Position numbers and translations under genes: made by a program
From: Rubrivivax sp.
GTDB taxonomy: Bacteria > Pseudomonadota > Gammaproteobacteria > Burkholderiales > Burkholderiaceae_C
Length of the DNA: 64,000 nucleotides
NCBI GenBank assembly: GCA_030681795.1
Contig: JAUXRG010000078.1
Location: forward strand, 1-64,000
Direction: 5' to 3'
Shown: in pieces, positions 9,404 through 19,207 of the stretch
Layout: every line of letters begins with the position of its first letter
Numbering within the stretch: the stretch's first letter is position 1
The notes under the pieces: model-generated
What the model was told of the DNA's origin: nothing
The model's input: the letters and a program-made list of their open reading frames with translations, nothing else
Databases searched by the model: none

Positions 9404-10657
9404 ATGCCCAAGCCACAGCACAAGCCGACCGCGCCACCCGCCATGATGGGTTTTGAAGCGGTCCAGTCGGGGACCGCCTCGCTCTTGAGTGCAGACGCAG
9501 CCTCGCAAAGGCTGGGGGTCAGCAAGTCAACCCTCTATGCGTATGTCAGCCGCGGCCTGCTGACGGCCGTAGCGGATCCGCACGACCCAAGGTCTCGCCG
9601 CTACTCGACCTTCGAGGTCGACTTGCTCGTGCGGCGCAAAGGCGGTCGTCGCAAGCAGATCCAGCAGACGTTGGCTGCCGTCAACGAAGGCTGGCCCATT
9701 CTGGATACCGCGCTGTCCTGCATCTCCGACGGGCAGCCGATCTATCGAGGACACAACGCGCTGACGCTGGCCGAGTCAGCCACGGTCGAGGATGTCGCGC
9801 GGCTGCTCTGGCAATGCGATCCGCACGACCCGTTCGATGCGCCCGCGCCCGATCTGGGCGAGCTCTGGCATGGGCTGGCTGCCGCACTCCTGCGACGCCC
9901 GGTGCAGGAGCGCGCCTTGTCGCTGCTGGCGCTGGCCCAGCCGGCGCTGCAGGGACCGGCGTGGCTCACGGACCCTCACGCACTCGCGCGCGGCGCTGCG
10001 CAACATCTGCGTGCAGCCATCGCCTGTTTCCTGGCCAAGCCACCCGAGGTGCGACCCATCCACGAGCAGTTCGTCCGTGCCTGGCGGCTGCGCCGCCAGG
10101 CCGCTGATCCGTTGCGCCGCGCGCTGGTGTTGGCGGCGGACCATGAGATGAACATGATTGCCTTTGTTGCCAGGGCGCTGTCATCCGCTGGTGCCGACAT
10201 GGGCGCAGCGCTGTTGGCGGCCATGTGCAACCTGAGCGCAACGTTCAACGGTGGCGCCACCGAGCGGGTGGAGTCCCTGTGGGATGAACTGGTGGCCCAG
10301 CGCGACCTTCGAACCGCGGTCGGCGCCAGGCTGGCCAAAGGGGAGGGCCTGCCGGGGTTCAATCACCTGGCCTACCCGGCAGGCGATCCCCGGGCGGCGA
10401 TGCTGCTGGCGGTGTGCGAATCGCTGGCGCCCTTGCCGCCCATCGCAGCCACGGTGGAGGGCCTGACCGGCTGGAAGCCTTCAATCGACTTTGCCTTCGT
10501 GGCGCTGCGGCGCGCCCTGGGCGCACCCGCGGGCGCGGCACTCACCATGCAATTTGCCGGCCGCTGTGTGGGTGTGATCGGCCACATCCTGGAGCAGCGT
10601 CGCAGTGGCCAACGCATCATGACACGCGCCCGGTACGTGGGACCCCTCCCTTCTTGA
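9404..10657 (+). CDS. Helix-turn-helix domain fused to a citrate-synthase-like domain with altered active site
   Basis: 417 residues. Residues about 28-70 form an excisionase/MerR-type winged helix-turn-helix (LGVSKSTLYAYVSRGLL). Residues about 85-410 are a citrate-synthase fold. ADHEMN with His247, GFNH with His321 and DPRA, and Asp362 in IDF match the conserved synthase landmarks. The active-site His normally found in (L/A)HGGAN is Asn282 here (FNGGATERV). That His binds the carbonyl and enolises acetyl-CoA in citrate synthase, so ordinary activity is doubtful. A role as a metabolite-sensing regulator is an inference. ATG at 9404 lacks a clear ribosome site; 9443 (MMGFEAV) is an alternative. 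Confidence 0.75.
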   Translation: MPKPQHKPTAPPAMMGFEAVQSGTASLLSADAASQRLGVSKSTLYAYVSRGLLTAVADPHDPRSRRYSTFEVDLLVRRKGGRRKQIQQTLAAVNEGWPILDTALSCISDGQPIYRGHNALTLAESATVEDVARLLWQCDPHDPFDAPAPDLGELWHGLAAALLRRPVQERALSLLALAQPALQGPAWLTDPHALARGAAQHLRAAIACFLAKPPEVRPIHEQFVRAWRLRRQAADPLRRALVLAADHEMNMIAFVARALSSAGADMGAALLAAMCNLSATFNGGATERVESLWDELVAQRDLRTAVGARLAKGEGLPGFNHLAYPAGDPRAAMLLAVCESLAPLPPIAATVEGLTGWKPSIDFAFVALRRALGAPAGAALTMQFAGRCVGVIGHILEQRRSGQRIMTRARYVGPLPS

Positions 10658-10865
10658 TCGTCACCTTGTCCGATTCCCGCTTCCCAGCGTGGGCGTCGGA
10701 CGACCGCTGCAGGGCCGAATGGGCTCGCTGGCGAGGCCCTTGGCGAACACTCCTCTCTGACCGTCAGGCGGGCCCGTTGAATGGCAGGTCGGTAGCGCCC
10801 GCCGGCGAGCGGCATCGTCGAAGTCCGGCTACACAATGGCAGCTCGCGTCCAACAGCCCGCACCG

Positions 10866-13511
10866 ATGACCGCAGAGCCTTCGCCGTCCAGCCCATCCCC
10901 TGCCAGCCTGGCGGCCCACACGCCCATGATGCAGCAGTACCTGCGCATCAAGGCCGAGTTCCCGGACACGCTCGTGTTCTATCGCATGGGCGACTTCTAC
11001 GAGCTGTTCTACGACGACGCGCGCAAGGCCAACCGGCTGCTCGATATCACGCTGACCTCGCGCGGGCAAAGCGCGGGCGAGCCGGTGGTGATGGCCGGTG
11101 TGCCGGTGCATTCGGTGGAAGGCTATCTGGCGCGGCTGATCAGGCTCGGCGAGGCCGTGGCGGTGGCCGAGCAGGTGGGCGACGTGGCCACGGCCGGATC
11201 GACACAGAAAGGGCCTGTCGAACGCAAAGTCGTCCGCGTGGTGACGCCGGGCACGGTGACCGACAGCGAACTGATGGCCGAGCGCGCCGACACCCTGCTG
11301 CTGGCCGTGCACCGCAGCCGATCGACCTGGGGCCTGGCCTGGCTGGGCCTGAGCAGCGGCCAGCTCGGCATCACCGAATGCGCCGAGCGTGAACTCGCCG
11401 CCTGGCTGGCGCGGCTGGACCCGGCGGAGATCCTGCACGACGGCAGCGATCTGCCCGCCGCGCTGCAACAAGCGCGCGGCGCGCGCACGGCGCGGCCGGC
11501 CTGGCAGTTCGACCGCGCCCTGGGCGAGCGCAAGCTGCGCGAACAACTGCAGGTGGCCACGCTGGCCGGCTTCAACGCCCAGGACCTGGGCGCGGCCCAC
11601 GCCGCTGCCGCCGCGCTGCTGAGCTTTGCCGAGCACACGACCTCGGGGTCGACCGCCGTTGACGGCGGTCGAGGCCGCGCGCTGGCCCATGTGCGCACGC
11701 TCGATGTGCAGCGTGCCAGCGAGCTGCTGGAGCTGCCGCCGGCCACGCACCGCAACCTGGAACTGGTGCAGACCTTGCGCGGCGAAGACGCGCCCACGCT
11801 GCTGTCGCTGCTGGACACCTGCCGCACGGGCATGGGCAGCCGGCTCTTGCGCCACTGGTTGACGCACCCGGCGCGCGACCGCGGCCCCGCCAGCGAGCGC
11901 CACGAGGCCATCGCGCAATGGGTGGCGCAGGGCTTCGAGCCGCTGCGCGATGCCTTGCGAGGCATCAGCGATGTCGAGCGCACGACCGCCCGCGTGGCCT
12001 TGCGCCAGGTGCGCCCGCGCGAACTGGCCGGGCTGCGCCACACACTGGCCGCGCTGCCCGGCCTGCGCGAGCGGGCCCCGCGCGGCACACCGCTGCTTGA
12101 GCGTCTGCACGACGCACTCTCACCCACGCCGGAGCTGGCGCAGGCGCTGCGCGCCATCGCCGAAGAACCCGCCGTGCTGCTGCGCGATGGCGGCGTCATC
12201 GCCGCCGGTGTCGATGCCGAGCTCGACGAGCTGCGCGGCATCAACGACAACTGCGACGCCTTCCTGCTGGCCCTGGAAACCCGCGAGCGCGAGCGCACCG
12301 GCATCACCAACCTGCGCGTGCAGTTCAACAAGGTGCACGGCTTCTACATCGAGGTCACGAGTTCGGGCCTGGACAAGGTGCCCGCCGACTACCAGCGCCG
12401 GCAGACGCTGAAGAACGCCGAGCGCTACATCACGCCCGAACTCAAGACCTTCGAGGACAAGGCGCTGTCGGCGCAGGAACGGGCCCTGGCGCGCGAGAAG
12501 TGGCTCTACGAACAGCTGCTGGACGCCCTGCAGCAGCACCTGCCCGTGCTGCAGGCGCTGGCGCGCTCGCTGGCCACGTTGGACGCCCTGGCCGCGCTGG
12601 CCGAGCGCGCCACCACCCTGGGCTGGTGCCGGCCGGAGTTTGTGCCCTACCCCTGCATCGCCATCGAAGCCGGCCGCCACCCGGTGGTGGAGGCGCGGCT
12701 GGCCGAGACCGGCGCCGGGAATTTCATCGCCAACCATTGCCGGCTCGACGCCAAGACGCGAATGCTCGTGATCACCGGCCCCAACATGGGCGGCAAGAGC
12801 ACCTTCATGCGCCAGGTGGCGTTGATCGTGCTGCTCGCGACCATGGGCTCGTACGTGCCGGCCAGCGCCTGCCGCCTCGGGCCCATCGACGCCATCCACA
12901 CCCGGATCGGGGCGGCCGACGACCTGGCTAACGCTCAAAGTACATTCATGGTGGAGATGACCGAGGCGGCGGCCATCGTGCACGGCGCCACCGAACAAAG
13001 CCTGGTGCTGATGGACGAGATCGGGCGCGGCACCAGCACCTTCGACGGCCTGGCGCTGGCCGGCGCCATCGCCACGCAGCTGCACGACCGCAACCGCAGC
13101 TTCACACTCTTTGCCACGCACTACTTCGAACTCACCGAGTTTCCGGTCCGCCACGAGCGCGCCATCAACCTGCACGTGGGCGCGGTGGAGAGCGGCCACG
13201 ATATCGTCTTCCTGCACCAGCTCGAGCCCGGCCCGGCCAGCCGCAGCTACGGCGTGCAGGTGGCGCGGCTGGCGGGCATGCCGCAGGCCCTGATCCGCCA
13301 GGCGCATGCCACGCTGGAGGCACTGCAAACCAAGGCCGAAGCCGGCCAGGCGCAGGTGGATCTGTTTGCCGCGCCCCCGCCCGCGGCCCGACAGGAGCCC
13401 TCGCCCGTCGAACAGGCCCTGGCCGCCGTGCAGCCCGACAGCCTCACGCCGCGGGAGGCGCTGGACGCGCTATACCGCCTCAAGCAGATCCAGGACGAAG
13501 GCAAGCCATGA
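10866..13511 (+). CDS. mutS: DNA mismatch repair ATPase MutS
   Basis: 881 residues. MutS recognises mismatches and starts methyl- or nick-directed repair with MutL. The mismatch-probing Phe-Tyr-Glu lies at residues 44-46 in GDFYELF. The connector, lever and clamp regions follow, and the ABC-type ATPase has Walker A GPNMGGKS near 638 and Walker [16 protein letters not shown]. The start is uncertain: 10866 (MTAEPSPSS) is preferred, while 10836 adds ten residues directly beside a TACACAAT sequence that looks like a -10 element. The stop overlaps the start of the next hydrolase gene by four bases. Confidence 0.95.
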   Translation: MTAEPSPSSPSPASLAAHTPMMQQYLRIKAEFPDTLVFYRMGDFYELFYDDARKANRLLDITLTSRGQSAGEPVVMAGVPVHSVEGYLARLIRLGEAVAVAEQVGDVATAGSTQKGPVERKVVRVVTPGTVTDSELMAERADTLLLAVHRSRSTWGLAWLGLSSGQLGITECAERELAAWLARLDPAEILHDGSDLPAALQQARGARTARPAWQFDRALGERKLREQLQVATLAGFNAQDLGAAHAAAAALLSFAEHTTSGSTAVDGGRGRALAHVRTLDVQRASELLELPPATHRNLELVQTLRGEDAPTLLSLLDTCRTGMGSRLLRHWLTHPARDRGPASERHEAIAQWVAQGFEPLRDALRGISDVERTTARVALRQVRPRELAGLRHTLAALPGLRERAPRGTPLLERLHDALSPTPELAQALRAIAEEPAVLLRDGGVIAAGVDAELDELRGINDNCDAFLLALETRERERTGITNLRVQFNKVHGFYIEVTSSGLDKVPADYQRRQTLKNAERYITPELKTFEDKALSAQERALAREKWLYEQLLDALQQHLPVLQALARSLATLDALAALAERATTLGWCRPEFVPYPCIAIEAGRHPVVEARLAETGAGNFIANHCRLDAKTRMLVITGPNMGGKSTFMRQVALIVLLATMGSYVPASACRLGPIDAIHTRIGAADDLANAQSTFMVEMTEAAAIVHGATEQSLVLMDEIGRGTSTFDGLALAGAIATQLHDRNRSFTLFATHYFELTEFPVRHERAINLHVGAVESGHDIVFLHQLEPGPASRSYGVQVARLAGMPQALIRQAHATLEALQTKAEAGQAQVDLFAAPPPAARQEPSPVEQALAAVQPDSLTPREALDALYRLKQIQDEGKP

Positions 13512-14323
13512 CCCACGCCCCGGTCATCGTCTTCAGCCACGCCAACGGCTTCCCCGCCGGCACCTACCGGCAGCTCTTCGAGGCCTGGCGCGAAGCCGGG
13601 TTCGAAGTGCGGGCGCCGGAGAAATTCGGCCACGACCCGGCCTACCCCGTCACCAGCAACTGGCCGCATCTGCGCGACCAGCTCGTGCACTTCATCGAAG
13701 CGCAGGCCGGCGGGCAGCCCGTGCATCTGGTGGGCCACTCGTTGGGCGGTTACCTCAGCGTGCTGGCGGCGAGCAAGCGGCCGGCCCTGGCGCGCAGCGT
13801 GGTGCTCATCGATGCGCCGCTGGTGGCGGGCTGGCGCGCGCACAGCGTGCACGCCATGAAGCTCGGCGGCCTCATGAAGCGGCTGGGGCCCGGCCGCGTA
13901 TCGGTCCGGCGGCGCTGGCAATGGCCCTCGGCCGAGGCCGCCTGGAATCACTTCGCCGCCAAGCATGCCTTCGCCCGCTGGGAGCCCGGCGCGCTGCGCG
14001 ACTACATCGCCTGCGGCACCGAGCCCGACCCCGACGCGGCTGAGCCCGGCGGCGTGCGGCTGGCCTTTTACCGCGAGATCGAAACGCGCATCTACAACAC
14101 GCTGCCGCACCACATGGGCGACCTGCTGGGGCGTCACCCGCTGCGCTGCCCGGTGGCCTTCATCGGCGGCACGCGCTCGGTCGAAAACCGTCAGGCCGGC
14201 CTGGCCCTCACCCGGGCGCTGGCGCACGAACGCGTCGATTGGGTCGAGGGCTCGCACCTGTTCCCGATGGAGCGCCCGCTGGAAACCGCCCGGGCCGTGC
14301 TGCGCCAGCTCGGGCGCCTGTAG
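13508..14323 (+). CDS. Alpha/beta hydrolase
   Basis: 271 residues, cytoplasmic, no signal. The oxyanion-side motif [11 protein letters not shown] lies at 10-20, the nucleophile elbow GHSLGG near 77-82, and a terminal SHLFPMERP supplies the catalytic His near residue 250. The fold is that of small esterases and lipases. The ATGA overlap with mutS indicates translational coupling. No substrate can be inferred; similar proteins often sit beside mutS in Burkholderiales. Confidence 0.85.
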   Translation: MTHAPVIVFSHANGFPAGTYRQLFEAWREAGFEVRAPEKFGHDPAYPVTSNWPHLRDQLVHFIEAQAGGQPVHLVGHSLGGYLSVLAASKRPALARSVVLIDAPLVAGWRAHSVHAMKLGGLMKRLGPGRVSVRRRWQWPSAEAAWNHFAAKHAFARWEPGALRDYIACGTEPDPDAAEPGGVRLAFYREIETRIYNTLPHHMGDLLGRHPLRCPVAFIGGTRSVENRQAGLALTRALAHERVDWVEGSHLFPMERPLETARAVLRQLGRL

Positions 14324-14364
14324 CGCCACGCGTCCGCCGCCGCCTGCCGCTCTGGGCAGAACTC

Positions 14365-15318
14365 TCAGTCTTCGAAGCGCCCCAGGCGCACCGCCGTGCC
14401 GCCCACCTTGAGGTTGTGGGTGCCCGGCATGACCAGCACCGTGCGGTCGTAGGGCGTGACCCAGACATGCTCGCCATCCTGTGCGATCGGCGTGCCGGCC
14501 TTCTCGATCACCATCAGGCCCGTGGTCGGCAGCAGGAAGTGGAAGTCTGCCGAGCGGGCCACCACCGCTTCGGTCACGCGCACCAGGCGCTGCACGGGCG
14601 GCAGGGGCAGCCGCACCTGGGCGGCCACCCAGTCGGCATCGGCCACGCCGGCCAGGCCCAGGAAGCGCACCAGCGTGTCGATGGCCACGTCGGCCGCCGC
14701 GCGCTCCCAGTGATAGCCACACTCGATGAGCAGGGCGAGCTTGGCGCTGGCCGGGTCGCCGAAGCCGCCGCGGTCCACCATGCGCAGGCCCGCGGCGTGG
14801 CCGGTGTCTATGAGCAGGTCGGCCGGCACACCCAGCTGGCGCGCATACGCCGCGTTCTTGTCCACCGTGCCGCACACCATGAGCGGCCGGCAGGGCTCGC
14901 TCATGCTGTGGATGTCGAGCAGCAGCTCGGCGTCGTCGACGAAGGGCCGCAGCGCCCGCGCGCGGCGAAGTTCGAGCGAATCGCGCGGGCCGTCCAGGGT
15001 TTCGTCGGCCCAGACACGGTTGTAGTCTTCGTCGATGCAGCGCGAGGGGTAGGGGTTGGCGGGGTCGAAGCGGGCGTAGGCCTCGAGATTGGCGAAGGCC
15101 AGCGTCAGCCGCCCCCGGCGCGGCCTGTAGCCCTGGCGCAGCAGCCAGTCCAGCGCAATCGCGCCGCAGATTTCGTTGCCATGCGTGAGCGCCTGCACCA
15201 TCACCCGCGGACCGGCCACGCCGCTGTCGAAGACATGCACCCCCTCCACGCCGCTGTGGCCCTCGCGCCAGCACGAGATGTCGGGGGCCTGCAACTCGAC
15301 CGCGGCGGCTTCAGGCAT
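14365..15318 (-). CDS. Succinylglutamate desuccinylase/aspartoacylase family metallohydrolase
   Basis: 317 residues of the M14-like AstE/ASPA superfamily. Zinc ligands are seen as His46 and Glu49 in THGNE and His137 in LDIHS. The family removes acyl groups from N-acyl amino acids such as N-succinylglutamate or N-acetylaspartate. It starts inside the end of the upstream N-formylglutamate amidohydrolase gene (8-base overlap), so the two enzymes are made together and probably act on related N-acyl amino acids. The exact substrate is unknown. Confidence 0.85.
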   Translation of the reverse strand: MPEAAAVELQAPDISCWREGHSGVEGVHVFDSGVAGPRVMVQALTHGNEICGAIALDWLLRQGYRPRRGRLTLAFANLEAYARFDPANPYPSRCIDEDYNRVWADETLDGPRDSLELRRARALRPFVDDAELLLDIHSMSEPCRPLMVCGTVDKNAAYARQLGVPADLLIDTGHAAGLRMVDRGGFGDPASAKLALLIECGYHWERAAADVAIDTLVRFLGLAGVADADWVAAQVRLPLPPVQRLVRVTEAVVARSADFHFLLPTTGLMVIEKAGTPIAQDGEHVWVTPYDRTVLVMPGTHNLKVGGTAVRLGRFED

Positions 15319-16168
15319 GAGGGCTCTCCGGGGCGAAGCGCTCGGCCAGGGCGTCGATGAGCTGCATCAGATGCGCCTCCAGGGTGGCGAAGCCGGCCGT
15401 CTTGCTCAGCGTCGCGGTATCCATATACAGGCGCTTGTTCACCTCCAGCTGCAGGCTGTGGCGGCCGGCGGCGGGGTCGGCGTAGGCGCGCACCAGCTCC
15501 ACGCCCTTGAACGGGTCGTTAACCCTCACGTCGTAGCCCAGGCGCACCAGGAAGTCGCGCACGAAGGCGCTGAATTCGGGTGCGCAGGTGCTGCCGTCGC
15601 GGTCGCCGAGCACGATATCGGCGCGCGGCAGGTCCTTCACGCCCTCGATCAGCACGCTGGTCTTGGGGCCCATGGAATGGCAGTTGATGTGGTGCACCAC
15701 GCCGAAGCGGGCGTGCGCCGCATCCAGCAACTCGCGCAGCCGCTGGTGGTAGGGCCGGTGGTAGCGCTCGATCCGGTGATGCACCTCCTGCGCGGAGAGT
15801 CGGCGGTCGTAGATGGGCTTGTCTTCGTCCAGCGTGCGCCAGACCAGGCTCTTGCCTATGCCGCCCTTCCCGCTGGGCCGGTACTCGTGCGGCCAGGGCT
15901 CGGACAAGAGGTCGAGGTCGACATCGCCGGCGTGGCGGTTGGCGTCCAGATAGGTGCGCGGGAACTGCGCCGCCAGCAGTGGCACGCCCCTTGCTGCAGC
16001 CGGGAGGTAGAGCTCATCGATGAAACAGTCTTCGCCCTCACGCAATTCGACCACGGTGCGCACCGACGCAAAGTCCGGCGGCATCACGGTGCCCGAATGC
16101 GGGGAGTCCAGCACCAGCGTGCGCTGCGGCGTGGCGGGGCCGTGCACGAGGAGTACGGTTTCATTCAT
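15311..16168 (-). CDS. N-formylglutamate amidohydrolase (HutG-like)
   Basis: 285 residues. The family hydrolyses N-formyl-L-glutamate to glutamate and formate, the last step of one histidine degradation route. Conserved segments are LDSPHSGTVMP near 19-29, YLDANRHAGDVDLDL around 72-86 and HHINCHSMGPK near 154-164. No other hut genes are present, so a role on other N-formylated peptides or amino acids is possible. The start at 16168 gives MNETVLLVHGP; the in-frame upstream start at 16237 is poorly supported. It is divergent from an oligopeptide ABC importer. Confidence 0.88.
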   Translation of the reverse strand: MNETVLLVHGPATPQRTLVLDSPHSGTVMPPDFASVRTVVELREGEDCFIDELYLPAAARGVPLLAAQFPRTYLDANRHAGDVDLDLLSEPWPHEYRPSGKGGIGKSLVWRTLDEDKPIYDRRLSAQEVHHRIERYHRPYHQRLRELLDAAHARFGVVHHINCHSMGPKTSVLIEGVKDLPRADIVLGDRDGSTCAPEFSAFVRDFLVRLGYDVRVNDPFKGVELVRAYADPAAGRHSLQLEVNKRLYMDTATLSKTAGFATLEAHLMQLIDALAERFAPESPHA

Positions 16169-16311
16169 GCCTGCGAGTATCGCAGCCGCATCTTGCGGGC
16201 TGACCCGAATGGATGCCCCTTCGAGAACCGATAGCATCGGCAGGGTTTTGCGTCAGCGTGGTGCCTTCAAGCCAACTGTCGCCACTTGTCCTTCGTTGCC
16301 AGGAGCCTGCT

Positions 16312-18102
16312 ATGCAAGAGCGTGATCTGCATCAATTGATCGAAGAAGTCCGTGAGGGCAAGCTGCCGCGCCGCAGCTTCATCCAGCAGATGGTGGGGCT
16401 GGGCCTGACGGCGCCCATGGCGTCGATGATGCTCATGCACGCCGGCGTCGCCCAGGCACAGAGCCTGCCGACGTATACACCCACCAAGCGCGGCGGCGGC
16501 GGCACGCTCAAGCTGCTGTGGTGGCAAGGCGCCGTGCACCTGAACCCGCACTTTGCTGGCGGCACCAAGGAGCAGGACGCCACACGCATCTTCTACGAAC
16601 CGCTGGCGGGCTGGGATTCCGAGGGCAACCTGATCCCGATGCTGGCCACGGAAGTCCCGTCGCGCGCCAACGGCGGCCTGGCCGCCGACGGGCTCTCGGT
16701 CACCTGGAAGCTGAAGAAGGGCGTCACCTGGCACGACGGCAAGCCCTTCACCGCCGACGACGTGGTCTTCACCGCCAAGTACGCGGGCGACCCCGCCAGC
16801 GCCACGGTGACGGTGGCCACCTACAAGGACATCAAGGTCGAAAAGGTGGATTCGCACACCGTGCGCGTCGTCTTCCCCAAGCCCACGCCGTTCTGGGCCG
16901 AGGCGCTGGTGGGCAATCAGGGCCCGATCCTGCCCAGGCACGTGTTCGAGCCCTACATCGGCGCCAAGTCGCGCGAGAACCCGGCCAATGTCAAGCCGGT
17001 GGGCACCGGTCCGTACAAGTTCCTGGACTTCAAGCCGGGCGACATGCTGCGCGCCGAGGCCAACCTCAACTACCACGTGCCCAACCAGCCGTTCTTCGAC
17101 ACCCTCGAACTCAAGGGCGGCGGCGACGCTCTCAGCGCGGCGCGCGCCGTGCTGCAGACGGGCGAATTCGACTTCGCCTGGAACCTGGCCGTGGAAGACG
17201 AGATCCTCAAGCGGCTGGAAACCGGCGGCAAGGGCAAGCTGTACTTCCTCGAAGGCAGCGACGTCGAGTTCATCATGCTCAACGTCTCGGACCCCTGGAA
17301 CGAAGTCGACGGCGAGCGCGCCAGCGTCAAGAGCAAGCACCCGGCCTTCAGCGACAAGGCCGTGCGCCAGGCGATGGGAATGCTGGTGGATCGCAAGAGC
17401 GTTCAGGACTTCATCTACGGCCGCGGCGGCATTGCCACGTCTAACTTCCTGAACAACCCGCCGCGCGTGCGCAGCCCGAATACGAAGTACGAGTTCAACA
17501 TCGACAAAGCCAGCCAGATCCTCGAAGCTGCGGGCTGGAAGAAGGGATCCGACGGCATACGCGCCAAGGGCAACGTCAAGCTCAAGTTCGTCTTCCAGAC
17601 CTCGGTGAGCCAGCCGCGGCAAAAGACGCAGGCCATCGTCAAGGACGCCTGCACCAAGGCCGGCATCGACCTGGAGCTCAAGAGCGTGACGGCGGCGGTG
17701 TTCTTCGGCAGCGACGCGGCCAACCCCGACACCTACCAGAAGTTCTGGGCCGACATGCAGATGTACACCACCACGATGACCGCGCCCGACCCGCAGGTCT
17801 TCATGGAGCAGTTCACCACCGACCAGATCGCACAAAAGGCCAACAAATGGGCCAGCCGCAACCTGTGCCGCTGGAGCAGCGCCGAATACGATGCCACGTT
17901 CAAGGCGGTGCAAGGCGAGTTCGACCCGGTCAAGCGCGCGGCGCTGTTCATCAAGATGAACGACCTCCTCATCAACGACGGCCACATCATCCCGTTGTTC
18001 GCGCGCCCGCGGCCACGCGGCAGCGCGCTCAAGCTCAGGGCGCCACTGTCGGCCTGGGACAACGACACCTGGATGCTGGGCTACTGGTACCGCGAAGCCT
18101 AG
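16312..18102 (+). CDS. Oligopeptide/dipeptide ABC transporter substrate-binding protein (SBP_bac_5)
   Basis: 596 residues, typical of large DppA/OppA-type receptors. AGGAG sits seven bases before the ATG. The N terminus has RRSFIQQM (residues 21-28), a Tat-like pattern, then a hydrophobic stretch ending in AQAQS near residue 50. The family motif of the lobe I entry (RIFYEPLAGWDSEGNLIP) lies near 90-107. It is the first gene of a five-gene importer operon that continues with two permeases and two ATPases. The ligand could be a peptide or another small molecule. Confidence 0.93.
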   Translation: MQERDLHQLIEEVREGKLPRRSFIQQMVGLGLTAPMASMMLMHAGVAQAQSLPTYTPTKRGGGGTLKLLWWQGAVHLNPHFAGGTKEQDATRIFYEPLAGWDSEGNLIPMLATEVPSRANGGLAADGLSVTWKLKKGVTWHDGKPFTADDVVFTAKYAGDPASATVTVATYKDIKVEKVDSHTVRVVFPKPTPFWAEALVGNQGPILPRHVFEPYIGAKSRENPANVKPVGTGPYKFLDFKPGDMLRAEANLNYHVPNQPFFDTLELKGGGDALSAARAVLQTGEFDFAWNLAVEDEILKRLETGGKGKLYFLEGSDVEFIMLNVSDPWNEVDGERASVKSKHPAFSDKAVRQAMGMLVDRKSVQDFIYGRGGIATSNFLNNPPRVRSPNTKYEFNIDKASQILEAAGWKKGSDGIRAKGNVKLKFVFQTSVSQPRQKTQAIVKDACTKAGIDLELKSVTAAVFFGSDAANPDTYQKFWADMQMYTTTMTAPDPQVFMEQFTTDQIAQKANKWASRNLCRWSSAEYDATFKAVQGEFDPVKRAALFIKMNDLLINDGHIIPLFARPRPRGSALKLRAPLSAWDNDTWMLGYWYREA

Positions 18103-18113
18103 CCCACCCCCCG

Positions 18114-18180
18114 GAGCGCCTTTGGCGCTCCCCCCTCAAGGGGGGCGCCGCTGGCGGCCCGGCGGAGCCGGTTCCGCGGC
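18114..18180. repeat. Intergenic palindromic repeat, copy 1
   Basis: Two adjacent hairpins lie between the binding protein and the first permease: GAGCGCC/GGCGCTC at 18114-18130, then CCCCCCT/AGGGGGG at 18130-18145, followed by a GGCGCCGCTGGCGGCCCGGC stretch. The C-run/G-run layout is shared with the element near 23132 and is common between genes in Comamonadaceae. Within an operon it could stabilise the upstream mRNA or attenuate downstream expression. Confidence 0.6.
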
Positions 18181-18247
18181 GGCTGCTTGATCGGCGGTCG
18201 CCGCGCCGAGTCCCTGATCTCCTGCGCCCTGTGCGGCCCCCGTTCCC

Positions 18248-19207
18248 TTGTTCAACTACATCCTCCGCCGCCTGCTGCTCGCGCTGCCCAGCCTGCTGGG
18301 CATCAGCATCGTGCTGTTCTCGGTGCTGGCTTTGGCACCCGGGGATCCCTTCGAAGAGCTCGCCAACAACCCCAACGTGCCCCCCGAGGTGCGCATGGCG
18401 CTGCGCGTGCAATTCGGGCTGGACGACCCCATCTTCGAGCGCTACCTGCGCTGGCTCGCGAGCATGTTCCGCGGCGACTGGGGGTTCTCGTTCGTCAGCC
18501 GCATCGACGTCGACACGCTGATCCTGCAGCGCCTGCCGGTGACCATTGCCGTCATCGGTGCATCGCAGCTGCTGGCGCTGCTGGTGGCGTTGCCGGTGGG
18601 CGTGCTGGCCGCCGTGAAGCCCTATTCCTGGTTCGATCGCATTGCCAGCACCCTGGCCTTCGTGGGCTTCTCGCTGCCCACCTTCTTCACCGGCGTGCTG
18701 TTCATTCTGTTCTTCTCCATCCATCTGGGCTGGTTGCCCTTCGTCTTTCGCGCCGACATCAGCGAAACCGGCTGGCAATGGTGGTGGGCGCATTTCAAGC
18801 AAAGCATCATGCCGATCTCGGTGCTGGGCCTGTTCCAGGCGGCGAGCTGGATGCGCTATGTGCGATCGGCGGTGCTCGACGTGGTGCGGCTGGACTACGT
18901 CACCACCGCGCGCAGCAAGGGCCTGGCCGAGCGCGTGGTGATCGTCAAGCATGTGGTGCGCAACGCGCTCATCCCGGTGGTCACGCTGGTGGCGCTGCAG
19001 ATGCCCGCCGTGTTCGGCGGCGCCATCGTCACCGAGCAGATCTTCCGCATCCCGGGCATCGGCAGCCTGCTCATCGACGCCATCCTGCGCAACGACACGC
19101 CGGTCATCATGTCGGTGACCTTTGTCTTCAGTTGTCTGGTCATCTTCTTCAACCTGATCGCAGACCTGCTCTATGGCTGGCTCGACCCCCGCATCAGTTA
19201 CCGCTAA
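18248..19207 (+). CDS. Peptide ABC transporter permease, DppB type
   Basis: 319 residues with six predicted membrane helices. It starts at a TTG codon giving (M)FNYILRRLLLALPSLLGIS, a standard DppB/OppB N terminus. The cytoplasmic EAA loop is seen as DYVTTARSKGLAERVVIVKHVVRNA in shortened form (about residues 217-241), which contacts the ATPases. It follows the binding protein after 145 bases that hold a palindromic repeat. The last 35 bases overlap the second permease. Confidence 0.93.
   Translation: MFNYILRRLLLALPSLLGISIVLFSVLALAPGDPFEELANNPNVPPEVRMALRVQFGLDDPIFERYLRWLASMFRGDWGFSFVSRIDVDTLILQRLPVTIAVIGASQLLALLVALPVGVLAAVKPYSWFDRIASTLAFVGFSLPTFFTGVLFILFFSIHLGWLPFVFRADISETGWQWWWAHFKQSIMPISVLGLFQAASWMRYVRSAVLDVVRLDYVTTARSKGLAERVVIVKHVVRNALIPVVTLVALQMPAVFGGAIVTEQIFRIPGIGSLLIDAILRNDTPVIMSVTFVFSCLVIFFNLIADLLYGWLDPRISYR

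Noticed and set aside
10247-10249. The HTH-citrate-synthase gene as a decaying pseudogene because of the lost His
   Set aside because: The frame is intact for 417 codons and other conserved residues are kept, so a changed function is more likely than decay.
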